From Oscillospiraceae bacterium (GTDB taxonomy: Bacteria > Bacillota > Clostridia > Oscillospirales > Ruminococcaceae), in assembly GCA_017440425.1 (NCBI GenBank), contig JAFSHJ010000131.1, forward strand, positions 1 to 14,072: DNA of 14,072 nt, in the 5' to 3' direction. Both the position numbers and the translations under genes were made by a program. The notes under the pieces were generated by a model. That model did no database searches. It had not been told where the DNA came from and saw only the letters and a program-made list of their open reading frames with translations. Positions 7,360 through 13,970 of this stretch are shown in pieces; within the stretch, counting starts at the first letter, position 1, and every line of letters starts with the position of its first letter.

Positions 7360-8214
7360 GTGTTGGAAAATACATTTAAATATTCATTTAAAGCGCCGAT
7401 AAGAGAGAACATCTCACTTGCGGTATACAACACGGGATATCAGCGGTGCGAGCCGGGATATTCCTGGGGTCCCGCGCTCAGAGATCATTATCTGATACAC
7501 TATGTTGTTTCGGGCAGGGGAAGATATACGGTTGCAGGCAAAGAGTTTGAGCTCTCTGCGGGAGATATATTTTTAATATATCCCTCCTCAGTTGTGTCAT
7601 ACGCGGCGGATGAGACAGATCCGTGGGAATATTATTGGGTCGGTTTTAACGGCACCGAGGCAAAGCGCCTTGTGGATATGACCGCATTCCGCAAGGAGGA
7701 GCCGGTGCTGAATTACAGCGACTATCCCGATATAAAAAAGCTGTTGTTCAACATCTATTCCAACCGGGGCGCAGAGACAAAAAACGAGGCGCTCATGCTT
7801 GGCAGACTATATATATTCCTTGCAAGGCTCATTGAGCTGGGCGGAAAAGACCAGATAGAAGACAGCATCAGCAAGCGCTATCTCAGGCAGGCAATACAGT
7901 TTATCGTCCACAACTATTGCAGCAATATCGACATAGAGGATATCGCATCGGCATCGGGCATATCCCGCAGCCATCTCTACAGAATTTTTATCTCCGAGGT
8001 GGGCATGGCCCCCAGCGATTATCTCACAAACTACCGCATCAACAAGGCGTGCGCCCTTTTGCACGAATCCCGTTTCACCGTCACAGAGGTGGCAAACTCT
8101 GTGGGATACGAGGATGCGCTCTATTTTTCAAGGGTGTTCAAAAGGATAAAGGGAGTTTCTCCCACAAAATATCTTCACGAAGCAGGCGGTGAAAACGGAA
8201 AGGAACAGCAATGA
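7360..8214 (+). CDS. AraC-family transcriptional regulator
   Basis: 284 residues from a GTG start. The N-terminal half (about 15-100) is the cupin-like ligand-binding domain, with SGRGRYTVAGKEFELSAGDI and the typical WEYYWVGFNG (89-98). The C-terminal half holds two helix-turn-helix units: IEDIASASGISRSHLYRIF (192-210) and VTEVANSVGY leading to FSRVFKRIKGVSPTKY (241-271). Such proteins bind a sugar or related effector and usually activate nearby carbohydrate genes. No ATG is available: AGGAG (7346-7350) lies 9 nt before GTG 7360 and 6 nt before TTG 7357, so either may be the start. The stop overlaps the next start (ATGA, 8211-8214), implying translational coupling. It heads a four-gene operon and faces galK-galT, so it could control both; the effector is unknown. 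Confidence 0.93.
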   Translation: MLENTFKYSFKAPIRENISLAVYNTGYQRCEPGYSWGPALRDHYLIHYVVSGRGRYTVAGKEFELSAGDIFLIYPSSVVSYAADETDPWEYYWVGFNGTEAKRLVDMTAFRKEEPVLNYSDYPDIKKLLFNIYSNRGAETKNEALMLGRLYIFLARLIELGGKDQIEDSISKRYLRQAIQFIVHNYCSNIDIEDIASASGISRSHLYRIFISEVGMAPSDYLTNYRINKACALLHESRFTVTEVANSVGYEDALYFSRVFKRIKGVSPTKYLHEAGGENGKEQQ

Positions 8215-8867
8215 TAAAAGCAGTTATTTTTGATATGGACGGACTGATGTTCGATACCGAGCATCTGCTCTATGAGGCATGGGACTATGCAGGCGAAAAG
8301 CTTGGAATAGGTAAAGCCGGAATTATGGCGATCGAAACACTTGGCATAAGCAATGCGGACTCCCAGTATATGTGGTACGACCGCTACGGGGATGCCTACG
8401 ACGAGGGCAAAATAAAAGAATATACATATGAGTTTATAGAAAAATATTTTACGGAAAAGGGAATACCTAAGAAAAAAGGCTTGGATGAACTGCTTGCATA
8501 TCTTGCCGAGAAGGGATACCGCACCGCAGTAGCAACCTCCTCCTCCAAACGGTCACTTATGAGAAAACTGACAGCCGCAGGCTTGGAAAACCGATTTGAT
8601 GTGCTTGTCAACTGTAATATGGTCAGCATGTCCAAACCCTTTCCGGATGTTTATCTCAAAGCCATGGAGCTGCTTGGCCTGACAGCCGATGAGTGCCTTG
8701 TTCTGGAGGATTCCATCAACGGCATAAAGGCGGCATCTGCAGCAGGCTGCAGAGCGATAATGATCCCCGACCTTGTTCAGCCGACGGAAGAGATAGAAAA
8801 ACTGTTGTTTAAAAAGTGCGGCAGCCTCGACGAGGTAATTGCAGTGCTGGAGCAGCTGAATAAATAA
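8211..8867 (+). CDS. HAD-superfamily hydrolase (beta-phosphoglucomutase/sugar-phosphatase-like)
   Basis: 218 residues, a full-length subfamily IA HAD protein with an alpha-helical cap (about 15-85). Motif 1 is FDMDG with nucleophile Asp8 and acid/base Asp10. Motif 2 is AVATSSS (106-112). Motif 3 is the lysine in SKPFPDVY (Lys142). Motif 4 is LEDSINGI with Glu166 and Asp167. All catalytic residues are present. The beginning, MDGLMFDTE, is like that of sugar-phosphate phosphatases and beta-phosphoglucomutases; the sequence alone does not decide between phosphatase and mutase. It starts inside the stop codon of the AraC gene and is 26 nt before the TIM-barrel gene. The context suggests a phosphosugar or polyol-phosphate substrate. 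Confidence 0.92.
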   Translation: MIKAVIFDMDGLMFDTEHLLYEAWDYAGEKLGIGKAGIMAIETLGISNADSQYMWYDRYGDAYDEGKIKEYTYEFIEKYFTEKGIPKKKGLDELLAYLAEKGYRTAVATSSSKRSLMRKLTAAGLENRFDVLVNCNMVSMSKPFPDVYLKAMELLGLTADECLVLEDSINGIKAASAAGCRAIMIPDLVQPTEEIEKLLFKKCGSLDEVIAVLEQLNK

Positions 8868-8893
8868 CGTTTGTTTGAGAAGGAGAAATAAAA

Positions 8894-9763
8894 ATGAAAA
8901 TCGGAGTAACCTCTTACAGCTTTTCACAGATGATAAGAAAAACCGGCACAAACTATTTCAGAATTTGCGATGCAGCAAAGGACATGGGCTATGAATTTAT
9001 GGATTTTACCGATATAGATCCAGCGCTTGCAGGTGCAGACAACGATATAAAAGCAGCAAAAGTGATCAACGATTATTGCGGAAAGATCGGTCTGGAGATA
9101 GGCTGCTACACAGTCGGAGCGGATTTCATCAACGGCTCAAACGGCAATGTTAAAGCGGAGATAGAAAACATCAAGCACAAGGTGGATGTGGCAGCTGCAC
9201 TGGGTGCAAAGATAATGCGCCACGATGCGACCGGCGGCTTCAAATCTCAGGAGCAGGGAAGAAACTACCGCGATGCAATAAAGCTTATAGCCGAACCCAT
9301 CCGTGAGGTCACCCGCTACGCCGCATTCCTCGGAATAAAGACATGCACGGAAAACCACGGCTATTTTATGCAGGACAGCAATAGGGTGGAGGAGCTCATT
9401 CTCGCAGTAGATGACCCCAACTACGGATGGCTGGTGAATGTGGGAAACTTTATGTGCGCAGACGAGGACAGCGTTCACGCAGTAAGCACCGCCGCACCCT
9501 ATGCATTCTATGTTCACGTTAAAGATTTCCTTTGGAAATCAGGCAAAGAGCTCACCCCCGGAGACGGATGGTTCCAAACAAGGGGAGGAAACTATCTCAG
9601 AGGAACCGTTGTCGGCCACGGCGTGGTGCCTGTGGCACAGTGCATAAACATTCTCAAAAACGCAGGCTACGACGGCAACCTCACAGTTGAGTTTGAGGGC
9701 ATGGAGGAGAACACGGATGCACTCAAAGCCGCATACAACTATATGAAGAGAATTACGGAGTAA
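8894..9763 (+). CDS. Sugar phosphate isomerase/epimerase-like TIM-barrel protein
   Basis: 289 residues, in the xylose isomerase-like TIM barrel superfamily (AP endonuclease 2-like; IolE/IolI and 3-epimerases). Candidate metal ligands fall where the family has them: Glu153 in CTENHG, a VNVGNF segment at 181-186, His208 in YVHVKD, and Glu266/Glu268 in VEFEG. In many relatives the second ligand is Asp in a D-x-G-N segment; here that position reads N-V-G-N. A GDGWFQTRGG insertion (223-232) precedes the late VGHGVV strand, typical for the group that acts on free or phosphorylated sugars and inositols. GGAG lies 9 nt before the ATG. It is third in the AraC-led operon; the HAD enzyme upstream could supply or use the same sugar. 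The substrate cannot be named from the sequence. Confidence 0.88.
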   Translation: MKIGVTSYSFSQMIRKTGTNYFRICDAAKDMGYEFMDFTDIDPALAGADNDIKAAKVINDYCGKIGLEIGCYTVGADFINGSNGNVKAEIENIKHKVDVAAALGAKIMRHDATGGFKSQEQGRNYRDAIKLIAEPIREVTRYAAFLGIKTCTENHGYFMQDSNRVEELILAVDDPNYGWLVNVGNFMCADEDSVHAVSTAAPYAFYVHVKDFLWKSGKELTPGDGWFQTRGGNYLRGTVVGHGVVPVAQCINILKNAGYDGNLTVEFEGMEENTDALKAAYNYMKRITE

Positions 9764-9769
9764 GTTTTT

Positions 9770-10270
9770 ATGATGACCCTTACCTTTGTGAGCGTGATAA
9801 TTATGTCTCTTGCGTTTATTGCGATCATAATATTCACAGCTTATTTTTTGGGACACGTTGAGATGCTTTTCGGCTTTGGCGGAGAGACAAAAGAGACACA
9901 GGCAACCGTCGTCGGATTTATCTCCCGAGGTCACGATGAGTTCCACAACCCTAAAACACCGCAGCCTATAATAGAATATTACAACGAGTTCACGGGCAGG
10001 AACGAGAGAAAAGAGCTGTTCAATTCCGGTGTAGTTGCAGTAAAAAGTGCTGTCACCAAAAACGAAAAAAGCCGCATCTGCATTGTGGACGACAAAGTTT
10101 TGGTGCAGTATACCCCAAAAAAGGTTAGAGTTATCGATTCCCGAATCGTCACCCCCAACAAGTTTAAGCTCGCAAGATATCTCATTCCCATAGCGGCAAG
10201 CGTAACTGTCGGAATTATCGGCTGCCTGCTGTTGGTGGTATCTATAATAGCTCAAGAGGTCGTAAGGTAA
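9770..10270 (+). CDS. Two-TM membrane protein with DUF3592-like domain
   Basis: 166 residues. A hydrophobic segment at each end (about 5-29 and 137-161) brackets a beta-rich soluble part. That part reads ATVVGFISRG, QPIIEYYNEFTG and KVLVQYTPKKVRVID, a strand order like DUF3592-type proteins (Ala-x-Val start, P-x-I-x-Y core, V-x-V-x-Y-x-P end). Function is unknown; the family match is by pattern only. GGAG at 9757-9760 lies 9 nt before the first ATG and inside the end of the upstream gene, so the four genes are tightly linked. A second ATG follows immediately as codon 2. It may be a passenger of the operon or a small envelope component related to the sugar being used. Confidence 0.75.
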   Translation: MMTLTFVSVIIMSLAFIAIIIFTAYFLGHVEMLFGFGGETKETQATVVGFISRGHDEFHNPKTPQPIIEYYNEFTGRNERKELFNSGVVAVKSAVTKNEKSRICIVDDKVLVQYTPKKVRVIDSRIVTPNKFKLARYLIPIAASVTVGIIGCLLLVVSIIAQEVVR

Positions 10271-10291
10271 AACGTGATCCGCAAAGCTTAT

Positions 10292-10366
10292 CGCCGCCCG
10301 CCATCACGCTAAAAGCGTGAACACTCCTGCGGAGTGCCGCCACTGAAAGTGGCGGGGCGGGCGGCG
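10292..10366. repeat. 75-nt perfect cloverleaf (four-stem junction) element
   Basis: An outer 11-bp stem, CGCCGCCCGCC (10292-10302) with its exact complement at 10356-10366, encloses three perfect hairpins in a row: 10304-10320 (7 bp, loop AAA), 10322-10336 (6 bp, loop TGC) and 10337-10355 (8 bp, loop GAA). Only two A residues (10303, 10321) are left unpaired at the junction. There is no U-tract after it, so it is not an ordinary terminator. It lies 22 nt past the end of the four-gene operon. It may be an intergenic palindromic repeat or a structured RNA element; no second copy is seen in this window. The base pairing is certain as sequence; the biological class is unknown. Confidence 0.8.
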
Positions 10367-10464
10367 GTGCATATAAAACAGGGAATGCTTATTAGTTTAT
10401 TTATGAGCAGCAATGGCAACGATCATACTCGTGTATAGATAGAGGAACAAGTTCACGCAAAATG

Positions 10465-10503
10465 AAAAGCCGGGGAAAACATGTCTGTTTTCCCCGGCTT
10501 TTT
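10465..10503. terminator. Bidirectional terminator between the AraC operon and the MATE gene
   Basis: A 17-bp perfect stem (10465-10481 with 10486-10502) and the loop TGTC, including GCCGGGGAAAAC and its complement. A-runs and T-runs at the ends give a U-tail on both strands. It stands between genes ending at 10270 (plus) and 10520 (minus). Between the cloverleaf and this hairpin (10367-10464) I see nothing else that I can support. Confidence 0.92.
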
Positions 10504-10519
10504 GAGCAGCAAAATATTT

Positions 10520-11884
10520 TTATGCTTTGTTTAGAGCCTTTATCGACTTTTTAAACTGTGCCGTAAACAGTATTGCGGTGAAGGTTACCGCAACGAAATC
10601 CGCTATCGGTTCTGCAAGATAAACACCGGTTGTTTTGTCCGAAACAAATTGAGGAACGAGATAGATCAGCGGCAGCAGAAGGATAAATTTGCGTACAACT
10701 GCAACAAGGATAGAGCACGGAGCGTTACCGATGGAAACGAAGGTCATCTGGCAAGCAACCTGAATGCCGAACATACACAGTACGCCGCAATAAATTCTGA
10801 GAGCTTTGGAGGCAAAGTCTATCAATGCGGTATCGGGAGTGAATATGCTGACGAATACCTGCGGGAATAATATGATCGCAGCCCACAGCACGGTTGAATA
10901 AATCAAGCAGGTTTTGAGCAATAGTTTAAAGGTGTATTTTACTCTGTCTGCATTTTTGGCACCGTAGTTATAGCCTAAAATCGGCTGTGCACCCTGAGCA
11001 ATACCCTGCATCGGCAGCATTGCAAATTGCATAACGCTTGTGAGGATAGTCATAGCACCAACGGCTATATCATCGCCGTATTTGAGAAGAGAGGAGTTAA
11101 AACACACCGAAATGACACTTTCGCTGCTTTGCATAACAAAAGAGGAAAGACCGAGTGCAATGCAGGGAAAAACAAGCTTCGGGGCAATGCGCAAATTTTT
11201 TCTTTCGAGTTTCAATTTGGTTTTCTTTCCGCAGAGGAACAGGAGCACCCATATACAGGAGATCGCCTGCGAAATAATAGTGGCGAGAGCCGCACCTTTA
11301 ACACCCATATCAAAACCGAAAATAAATAAAGGATCAAGTGCGATGTTGCAGAGCGCACCAATCAGAACGGTTATCATTCCGGTTTTTGCAAATCCCTGGG
11401 CAGTAATAAATGCGCCCATACCAAGCGTAAGCTGAACGAATACGGTTCCGACAGCATAAACGTTCATATAGTCGGTGGCATAGTCAATGGTGTTTTCGCT
11501 TGCGCCGAACATCAAAAGAAGATCTCTGTTCCAGAAGAGCAAAATTGCCGTCAAAAGAGCGGAAATAATAAGCTGCAGCAAAAAACAGCCACCCATAATT
11601 TTTTCAGCAGAGAGTTTATCACCTTTGCCCATATATATGGAGGATTTAGGTGCGCCGCCGGAACTGATGAGGGCAGCAAAGGCAGAGATGATCATAATGA
11701 TCGGCATGCAAACACCGACACCGGTAAGAGCAAGACTTCCGTCGCCGGGAATATGACCGATATAAATGCGGTCAACGATATTGTAAAGCATGTTGATAAG
11801 TTGAGCCACCACTGTGGGAAGCGCTAATTTGAACAGCAGCTTGCCGAGAGGTGCCGTGGCAAGAACATCTTTGTTGTCAGTCAT
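10520..11884 (-). CDS. MATE-family multidrug/metabolite efflux transporter
   Basis: 454 residues with about twelve hydrophobic segments, the normal MATE length. The N-terminus, LGKLLFKLALPTVVAQLINM followed by YNIVDRIYIGHIPG, is the hallmark of the MepA-like branch, with the ALTGVGVCMPI segment after it. The second half repeats the fold with PMQGIAQGAQPILGYNYGAK, the matching signature of that half. MATE pumps export cationic drugs or metabolites in exchange for Na+ or H+; the substrate here is unknown. GGAG is 7 nt before the ATG. It has its own promoter and a strong terminator, so it is monocistronic or a downstream partner of the SLOG gene, which reads in the same direction 125 nt upstream with no clear terminator between. 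Confidence 0.95.
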   Translation of the reverse strand: MTDNKDVLATAPLGKLLFKLALPTVVAQLINMLYNIVDRIYIGHIPGDGSLALTGVGVCMPIIMIISAFAALISSGGAPKSSIYMGKGDKLSAEKIMGGCFLLQLIISALLTAILLFWNRDLLLMFGASENTIDYATDYMNVYAVGTVFVQLTLGMGAFITAQGFAKTGMITVLIGALCNIALDPLFIFGFDMGVKGAALATIISQAISCIWVLLFLCGKKTKLKLERKNLRIAPKLVFPCIALGLSSFVMQSSESVISVCFNSSLLKYGDDIAVGAMTILTSVMQFAMLPMQGIAQGAQPILGYNYGAKNADRVKYTFKLLLKTCLIYSTVLWAAIILFPQVFVSIFTPDTALIDFASKALRIYCGVLCMFGIQVACQMTFVSIGNAPCSILVAVVRKFILLLPLIYLVPQFVSDKTTGVYLAEPIADFVAVTFTAILFTAQFKKSIKALNKA

Positions 11885-11918
11885 GTTTTTACTCCGTAAT
11901 TCAAAAACTATAAATTAT

Positions 11919-11947
11919 ATTATACAGTGTTTTGGGTTTAAATTCAA
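11919..11947 (-). promoter_or_regulatory. Promoter of the MATE gene
   Basis: On the minus strand TTGAAT (11947-11942), 17-nt spacer, perfect TATAAT (11924-11919). It lies about 35 nt before the start codon. Confidence 0.75.
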
Positions 11948-12009
11948 GGGTTCAGATGGTTTTTATGCGGCAACGGCGGAATGTGTATAAACTCTCGGAG
12001 AGATTGAAG

Positions 12010-12441
12010 TTACATCAGTTCCGAAAGCTCAAACACCGTCTTTTTCTTGTTCAGCGCCGTTTTTTTAATTTTATATGCGCCGCCGGAGATATATTTAACA
12101 TAGGTCACAACATAGTCGGCTTGGTTCAGCATCCAGTTGTTTCGTTTGGATATGGCATATTTGGGAGGAGAGTTTTCAAGAATATCGGGAAACAGGAGAT
12201 TCTCGTGTGTGAAGGTATTGTTTTTGGGAGAAATAGAGCTAACGACGACAAAATAATCTATATGCGGATATTTGTGTTTTAAAAGTTCTAACTGTTTTCC
12301 GGCAAGAAGGTCGAAATTTCCGTTGTTCCCAACATAAAATGTGGTTGCTCCTCGGTTTTCAATTAAATCAATGAGTAATGATTGTAAAACAGGCTCAACA
12401 TTTGAGGGGGCATCTCTGTGACCGAAAAAAGTGCAAATCAT
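12010..12441 (-). CDS. SLOG-superfamily (DUF1273/YpsA-like) protein
   Basis: 143 residues. The start CTFFGHRD (3-10) and the block GATTFYVGNNGNFD (31-44) form the ligand-binding loop of the SLOG Rossmann-like fold. PPKYAISKRNNWMLNQADYVVTYV (92-115), with its SKRN and ADYVV motifs, and the glycine pair in ISGGAYK (118-124) complete the fold. SLOG proteins are thought to bind nucleotide-derived ligands and occur both as housekeeping proteins and in defence or signalling contexts. Here a single domain is present with no fused effector. GGTGAT, complementary to the 16S rRNA tail, precedes the ATG. It is divergent from a ribbon-helix-helix gene with overlapping promoters, implying shared control. 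The exact ligand and role are unknown. Confidence 0.82.
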   Translation of the reverse strand: MICTFFGHRDAPSNVEPVLQSLLIDLIENRGATTFYVGNNGNFDLLAGKQLELLKHKYPHIDYFVVVSSISPKNNTFTHENLLFPDILENSPPKYAISKRNNWMLNQADYVVTYVKYISGGAYKIKKTALNKKKTVFELSELM

Positions 12442-12463
12442 ATAATCACCGCGTTTAATAAAA

Positions 12464-12530
12464 TTAAGTATACTTAAAATGAGTATACCAACAACATTGT
12501 ATCACAAAATAATCTTAAAATATACTTAAA
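12464..12530. promoter_or_regulatory. Overlapping divergent promoters and candidate RHH operators
   Basis: Minus strand: extended -10 TGATACAAT (TACAAT at 12501-12496) for the SLOG gene, with no good -35. Plus strand: TTGTAT (12497-12502), 18 nt, TATACT (12521-12526) for the RHH gene. The two promoters therefore share bases. A 14-bp perfect palindrome, TTAAGTATACTTAA, lies at 12464-12477, a GTATAC core at 12483-12488, and TATACTTAAA is repeated at 12469-12478 and 12521-12530 (52 bp apart, about five helical turns). A further inverted repeat, AATCTTAA/TTAAGATT, sits at 12511-12518 and 12531-12538. These are good candidates for binding by the RHH protein; this is inferred. Confidence 0.6.
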
Positions 12531-12552
12531 TTAAGATTTAGCGGTGATATTT

Positions 12553-12741
12553 ATGAGAAATAAGAACAACAAGCATCTTGGCATCGAAGTGGATCCTGAG
12601 CTCCATGCAAAACTGCACTATATTGCAAAATATGAAGGCAGGTCAGCAAACGGACAGATACTCTATCTCATTCGCAGCTGTATACGGGATTTTGAAGAGA
12701 AAAACGGCAAAATTGTGGTGGAGACAGAAAACGATAAGTAA
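12553..12741 (+). CDS. Arc-like ribbon-helix-helix DNA-binding protein
   Basis: 62 residues. HLGIEVDPELHAKLHYIAK (8-26) is the beta-ribbon plus first helix, and GRSANGQILYLIRSCIRDFE (29-48) the turn and second helix, matching the Arc/MetJ ribbon-helix-helix layout with its R-S-x-N-x-x-I turn. Such proteins bind DNA as dimers of dimers at short palindromes, often upstream of their own gene. The ATG at 12553 follows GGTGAT; an in-frame GTG at 12544 overlaps that site and is unlikely. The gene faces the SLOG gene across about 110 bp that holds an excellent 14-bp palindrome. No toxin-like gene follows: a terminator comes 6 nt after the stop. It is therefore more likely an autoregulator of the divergent pair than a classical antitoxin. 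Confidence 0.8.
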   Translation: MRNKNNKHLGIEVDPELHAKLHYIAKYEGRSANGQILYLIRSCIRDFEEKNGKIVVETENDK

Positions 12742-12747
12742 AACAGC

Positions 12748-12779
12748 AAAACCGTACTGTGTAAGGCAGTACGGTTTTT
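12748..12779. terminator. Bidirectional terminator between the RHH and GNAT genes
   Basis: A 12-bp perfect stem, AAAACCGTACTG (12748-12759) with 12767-12778, and the 7-nt loop TGTAAGG. A T-run follows on the plus strand, and the leading A-run gives T on the minus strand. It lies between convergent genes ending at 12741 and 12825. Confidence 0.9.
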
Positions 12780-12824
12780 GTGTTTGCAGATATAAAATTA
12801 AAGCGAGCGGGTGCACGTCAGGGG

Positions 12825-13949
12825 TTATATGCTCTTTATGTAGCAACGGCGGCGACGGTGCTGGCGTTTATCAAAGTGTTTCCACATGCCGTGGATGGCG
12901 GTGTTGGTTTCAAGCATCGGTCCCGTTTCGCAGTATTTTACACCGTTTTCTATAATTTTGGGTGCCAATGTGTTAATCAGAATAGCAGGCAGCCCAAGCA
13001 TTTGATATTCGGGCTTTACAGCAACAAAGAACATTTCAAGGGTGTCGTTTTTGCCTTTGAGTGCTTTAAGCAGACGGAATATACCGAACGGCAGCATTTT
13101 GCCGTCAGACTTTTTAAGTGCCTTGGCAATAGAGGGGACAAGCACTCCAAAGCCGATGATATTGCCGTCTTTATCTTTAATTGAGCACACATAGTCAAGG
13201 TTGACAACGGGCACGTAGCCGTCAAGTGCGTGCTTGATGACCCCCGGTGTCAGGGGAACGGTTCCGTATAACTTTGAAAAGGCAATGTCAATGATCTTAA
13301 ATGCTTCCGAAGCATCTTTATACAGCACCTTGCGGCTGGTGTATGTAACCACTTCATAGCCGTTTTTACTGATAAGGTGATCGGTGATCCTTTTGAATCT
13401 GGGATCCAGCTTTTCGGGAACATTTATACGGTATTCGATCCAATCGATATCCTTTTTGAGTCCCAAACGGTCCATGTGGTCAAGATAATAGGGATGGTTG
13501 TAAAAGGTGATGGAAAGGTTAAACTCTTCAAAGCCATCAACCAGCATGCCTTCGTGATCCATATCGGTAAAGCCGATGGGACCCATGATCTCGGTGAGTC
13601 CGTTTTCCTTGCCCCAGGCAACTACCTTATCAAACAAAGCCCGGGAGACCTCGTGATCGTCGATAAAATCAAAACGGGTAAAGCGGATAGCGTTTTTGCC
13701 CCATTTTTTGTTGTAGGCATGGTTGATAAGTCCTGCAATTCTGCCAACGGGTTTGTTATCCTTATAGGCCAAAAACAGTTTGGTCTCGCAAAAATCATAG
13801 GCAGGATTTTTGGTGGGAGAAAAGGTCTCTTCTTCATCACTTGCCAAAAACGGAACGTAATACTCGTTGTTTTTGTAGAGTGAATTCGGAAACTCGATCC
13901 ATTTCTTCAAATCCTTTTTTGATATAACTTCCCTGATGATAACGCTCAT
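12825..13949 (-). CDS. GNAT-fold N-acyltransferase-like protein
   Basis: 374 residues. The sequence belongs to a large family in anaerobes annotated as GNAT acetyltransferase (YghO-like). The first half holds WIEFPNSLYKNNEYYVP (about 17-33), KPVGRIAGLIN (about 65-75) and the diagnostic MGPIGFTDMDHEGMLVDGF (about 121-139). The second half has GFGVLVPS (about 268-275) and the ending MWKHFDKRQHRRRRC, a basic tail typical of the family. The substrate is unknown. ATG 13949 is chosen: GGAG is 11 nt upstream, while the in-frame GTG at 13961 overlaps that site. It follows the PAP2-family gene by 21 nt, so both are probably one operon; a membrane lipid connection is plausible but unproven. Confidence 0.85.
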   Translation of the reverse strand: MSVIIREVISKKDLKKWIEFPNSLYKNNEYYVPFLASDEEETFSPTKNPAYDFCETKLFLAYKDNKPVGRIAGLINHAYNKKWGKNAIRFTRFDFIDDHEVSRALFDKVVAWGKENGLTEIMGPIGFTDMDHEGMLVDGFEEFNLSITFYNHPYYLDHMDRLGLKKDIDWIEYRINVPEKLDPRFKRITDHLISKNGYEVVTYTSRKVLYKDASEAFKIIDIAFSKLYGTVPLTPGVIKHALDGYVPVVNLDYVCSIKDKDGNIIGFGVLVPSIAKALKKSDGKMLPFGIFRLLKALKGKNDTLEMFFVAVKPEYQMLGLPAILINTLAPKIIENGVKYCETGPMLETNTAIHGMWKHFDKRQHRRRRCYIKSI

Positions 13950-13970
13950 AACCCCTATCACTCCAAAACT

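Noticed and set aside
9539..10255. A 238-codon open frame on the minus strand
   Set aside because: It lies across the ends of the TIM-barrel gene and the membrane protein gene, which have good ribosome sites. The translation is Cys/His/Tyr-rich and without domain character.
10292..10366. The cloverleaf as a tRNA gene
   Set aside because: The outer stem is 11 bp and GC-only, the loops are 3 nt, and there is no anticodon loop, T-loop or CCA end.
10403..10438. An 11-codon ATG frame between the cloverleaf and the terminator
   Set aside because: No Shine-Dalgarno site at a fitting distance, and it is too short to judge.
12544..12741. The RHH gene as an antitoxin with a toxin partner
   Set aside because: There is no co-directional partner; a terminator follows the gene and the facing SLOG gene has no toxin-like features.
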